Shown one piece after another: positions 61,679-64,000 of a stretch of DNA of 64,000 nt; the stretch's first letter is position 1, and each line of letters opens with the position of its first letter. Origin of the DNA: Paraburkholderia ferrariae NBRC 106233. Its GTDB lineage: Bacteria; Pseudomonadota; Gammaproteobacteria; Burkholderiales; Burkholderiaceae. The position numbers were made by a program, and so were the translations under genes. The DNA lies in assembly GCF_000685035.1 (NCBI RefSeq), contig NZ_BAYB01000028.1, positions 1 through 64,000 on the forward strand, given 5' to 3'. The notes beneath the pieces are model-generated. The model was not told the origin of the DNA. It saw nothing but the letters and a program-made list of their open reading frames with translations, and searched no databases.

Positions 61679-63856
61679 TCACCTCGTGGCCGCCGGTGCA
61701 TCGGGTACTTCGGAGCCGGATGTCCAGCGCGGCAATCCGATGAGCGCCGAATTGATGCGCCGCACCTCCCGCGAAAGCGCTGCCGCACGCGCCGCGCCCT
61801 CTTCCCCTGCGCACGCGGCAAGCCATCCGGCCGCGTCGACCACAGCCGGCGTGCGCGCTTCCGGCGGCTGCGCCGCAAGCTGCGTCGCGTAGCGTTCGAG
61901 CACATCCGCGACGTTCGACTGAAATGGGCTTGTGCGGTCGGCCGGTGCGCCCTCCAGCGCATCGGCCATCGACTCGTCGTGAAACGCTTCGATCGCGACC
62001 AGCAGCGCGCGGCTTTGCGCAAGCACTGTCTGCGACAGCAGCGTGACGCGCTCCGGCTCGCCTTCACGCCAGTCGGGTTCGAGCGCCACGCGCGCGAGCA
62101 CCGCGTCGCAATCCGCGAGCTTCGCCCAGGTTGCCGACGCGAGCGGCAACGCGGCACTCGCGCGCGCCCCGGCCGAGAGTGCCTGCGCATTCGCCCGGGC
62201 AAGCGCCGCGATCTCGCGCAGCACCGACGCGAGTTGCCCCCGCAGCGCATCCGCTTCGCCCTCCGGCCACACCGACATCTGGACGAAGGTGGCAACGCCG
62301 ACGCCAAGCAGAATGCCCACCATCCGGTCACGGATTTCGGTGAGACCGGATGGCGGCGAAAACGATTCGAGCAACGCCAGCGCGAAGGTGAACATGATCT
62401 GAATGCCGGCATAGCCGATGCGCTCGGACCCCGCCGACACCCACGCGCCGAGGGCGATCACCGGCAGGCTCATCAGCAGCAGCCCGGGCACGCTCTCCAG
62501 GTGCGGAATCACGAACACGACCATGAACAGCGCGAGCCCGCTGCCGATCAGCGCGCCGCAGATCCGCAGCAGGCCGTGGCGACGCGATGCCCCCAGGCTC
62601 GGCAGCGCAACGATGAGACTGGTCAGCATCACCGTATGGATGCCTGGCCAGTTCACCGCGTTGTAGAACACATAGCAGATCAGCACCGACAGCAGCGTAC
62701 GCAGCGCGAAGCGTGCGTAACGCGGATTCGCGAACGCGTCCGGCTCGAGCAGCGTGCCCGGCGCCGCCGGCTTCGGCGCGGCGGTTTCAGCGCCGGCTGC
62801 CCGCGGAGCCCGCGCATCGGACTGCGATGAGGGCGCAGCGGCCGCCGTCGCGTCAAGCAATGCACCGAGCGCGCGTTGCATCGCATCGACTTCGGCGATC
62901 GCGGTCGATACCGGCGCGGAAGTGGACGCCGTCCAGCGCGGCCACTGCGCGTCGTCGCCGATCGCGCGGCCGAGCGATCCGAGGTCGCCCTGTACCGCGC
63001 GAATGGCCGCGATCTGTCCGGCGTCGCGCGCAAGCGCATCGTCGGGCAGCGACGCGGCGGCCTCGACGACGCGCGACACCGCGGTCACGCAAGCGAGCAT
63101 CGCCGACGCGTCCTGTGCGCCGTAGCGGCGCCGCATGGTCGCGAAACGCAGCAGCTTCTGCAGCGACAACGCATTACGCTGCAAATCGGGCGGGCCGATC
63201 CGCACGCTTCGCGCCTGCGCGCCGGTCACGGCGTCGAGCCGCGCGTCGACGGTCGCAAGTTGCCGCTGCATCGCGCTGCGCAACTGCCGCTCGGGCTCCG
63301 CCGGCAGCAACAGCGTGTTGACGACGAGCGCAACCGCAACCGGGTAGCTGACCGCCGACCAGACCCACAGCACGCTGCGCACCAGCGCTTCCGCGTTGTC
63401 GGTCAGATCGGCGAAGGTCTGCGCGTAGATCACGACCAGCGCCATCAGAAAAAACACCAGCCCGAGCTTCGTCACCGCGCGCATCAGATACGTGCAGCAG
63501 AAGAAGATCGCGCTCGCGACGACGATGCGCAGCAGCGGGTAGTCGAACGTCAGCGTGTAGACGCCGATCGTGCAGGCCACCGCCAGGGTCGTGCCGACCA
63601 TGAGCATGACGCCGACAAGGCGCGTCAGCACCACGTTCGCCTGGGTGACGAAGAACACCGCGATCAACGACACCGGCAGTTCCGGCACCTGCAGCGTCAT
63701 CGACGCGACGATGACGATCGCGCTGCCGAGCACGCAGCGAAGCATCACGTTGCCGCGCCCCGGAAACGCGGCAAGCTCTTGGCGCAGGAAGGCCGCAAGC
63801 TGCGCGAGCGGCCGCGGCCATGCGAGCTGGCGCCCTACGCCCGCCGGGCTGTTCAC
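61679..63856 (-). CDS. FUSC-family inner membrane efflux protein
   Basis: A 725-residue membrane protein of the fusaric-acid-resistance/AaeB family. Two sets of hydrophobic segments (about residues 40-185 and 395-545) are separated by a cytoplasmic helical region, the usual duplicated half-domains. Related proteins (AaeB, FusC) export aromatic acids with an HlyD-type adaptor. Start GTG 63856 overlaps the TGA of the adaptor gene (GTGA), so the three are one operon. The transported compound is unknown; the nearby phenylacetate genes are 57 kb away and not linked. Confidence 0.88.
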   Translation of the reverse strand: MNSPAGVGRQLAWPRPLAQLAAFLRQELAAFPGRGNVMLRCVLGSAIVIVASMTLQVPELPVSLIAVFFVTQANVVLTRLVGVMLMVGTTLAVACTIGVYTLTFDYPLLRIVVASAIFFCCTYLMRAVTKLGLVFFLMALVVIYAQTFADLTDNAEALVRSVLWVWSAVSYPVAVALVVNTLLLPAEPERQLRSAMQRQLATVDARLDAVTGAQARSVRIGPPDLQRNALSLQKLLRFATMRRRYGAQDASAMLACVTAVSRVVEAAASLPDDALARDAGQIAAIRAVQGDLGSLGRAIGDDAQWPRWTASTSAPVSTAIAEVDAMQRALGALLDATAAAAPSSQSDARAPRAAGAETAAPKPAAPGTLLEPDAFANPRYARFALRTLLSVLICYVFYNAVNWPGIHTVMLTSLIVALPSLGASRRHGLLRICGALIGSGLALFMVVFVIPHLESVPGLLLMSLPVIALGAWVSAGSERIGYAGIQIMFTFALALLESFSPPSGLTEIRDRMVGILLGVGVATFVQMSVWPEGEADALRGQLASVLREIAALARANAQALSAGARASAALPLASATWAKLADCDAVLARVALEPDWREGEPERVTLLSQTVLAQSRALLVAIEAFHDESMADALEGAPADRTSPFQSNVADVLERYATQLAAQPPEARTPAVVDAAGWLAACAGEEGAARAAALSREVRRINSALIGLPRWTSGSEVPDAPAATR

Positions 63857-64000
63857 GACGACGCTCCGTCGTGGGCCGCCCGGCGGGCGCGATCGTCGCC
63901 GGGCTTCGGCCGCAGCACCGCGATCGCGGACGCACCGATCCGGAACAGGTCGGGATAGGGATGATCGACCGCGATCTTCACCGGGAAGCGCTGGGCGACA
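63853..64000 (-). CDS. HlyD/AaeA-type membrane fusion protein (C-terminus only)
   Basis: The last 48 codons of a gene running leftward from beyond the right edge. The terminal segment (AQRFPVKIAVDHPYPDLFRIGASAIAVL) is the closing beta-strand region of EmrA/AaeA-type periplasmic adaptors, followed by a basic, Asp-rich tail. It overlaps the FUSC GTG by 4 bases. It should bridge the FUSC protein and the NodT-type outer membrane factor. Confidence 0.85.
   Translation of the reverse strand, partial: VAQRFPVKIAVDHPYPDLFRIGASAIAVLRPKPGDDRARRAAHDGASS

Overview
The window is GC-rich, densely packed chromosomal DNA from a member of the Burkholderiaceae (Burkholderia/Paraburkholderia/Caballeronia type). 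The evidence is a split phenylacetate cluster with a PaaR-like palindrome, the gene order rpe-gph-trpE-trpG-trpD-trpC, hemA-prfA-prmC-grxD-ubiX, and strong G/C preference at third codon positions. No rRNA, tRNA, CRISPR array, transposase or integrase was seen.

Left part (1-44 kb), mostly core genome. 0.2-7 kb: phenylacetyl-CoA catabolism, with paaF divergent from paaZ/N-thiolase-paaG-paaI-paaK. 7-9 kb: mltA, a small single-pass membrane protein, and apaG. 9-16.5 kb: rpe-gph, then a tryptophan attenuator with a Trp-rich leader peptide, trpEGDC, a CYTH triphosphatase and ung. 16.6-21.4 kb (minus strand): azoR, an M61/PDZ peptidase, a DsbC-like lipoprotein and a UbiH-family hydroxylase. 21.8-29.4 kb: ychF, a DUF3761 exported protein, ettA, an AsmA-like protein, a HAD phosphatase, an aminopeptidase P and a small membrane protein. 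29.6-35.9 kb: a response regulator lacking its phospho-acceptor Asp, then hemA, prfA-prmC, grxD, ubiX and a DODA-type dioxygenase. 36-44 kb: an APC permease, cspA with a long leader, an Hsp70/YegD protein, a nitroreductase, an MFS/TetR divergent pair with two operator palindromes, DUF1415 and an RNA-methyltransferase-like protein.

Right part (44-64 kb), accessory in character. It holds an orphan protein, a methyltransferase, a solitary Eco57I-like DNA methyltransferase with no recognisable nuclease domain, and an AraC regulator divergent from an alpha/beta hydrolase. Then comes a cluster of large regulators: two paralogous winged-helix/STAND ATPases facing each other tail to tail, one lacking about 400 C-terminal residues, and a MalT-tail-like LuxR protein coupled to the longer STAND protein through an overlapping TTG start. 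Last comes a leftward array: a MucR-like protein with a degenerate zinc finger, a catalase-family protein coupled to a 47-residue DUF2474-like membrane peptide, a NodT-type outer membrane factor, a FUSC-family inner membrane protein and the end of an HlyD-type adaptor. The last three form a tripartite efflux system of the aromatic-acid/fusaric-acid type.

The least ordinary signals are the trp attenuator with a possible long-range alternative pairing, the DUF2474-catalase coupling, the facing STAND ATPase paralogs, the phospho-site-less regulator in front of hemA, and the degenerate MucR finger.
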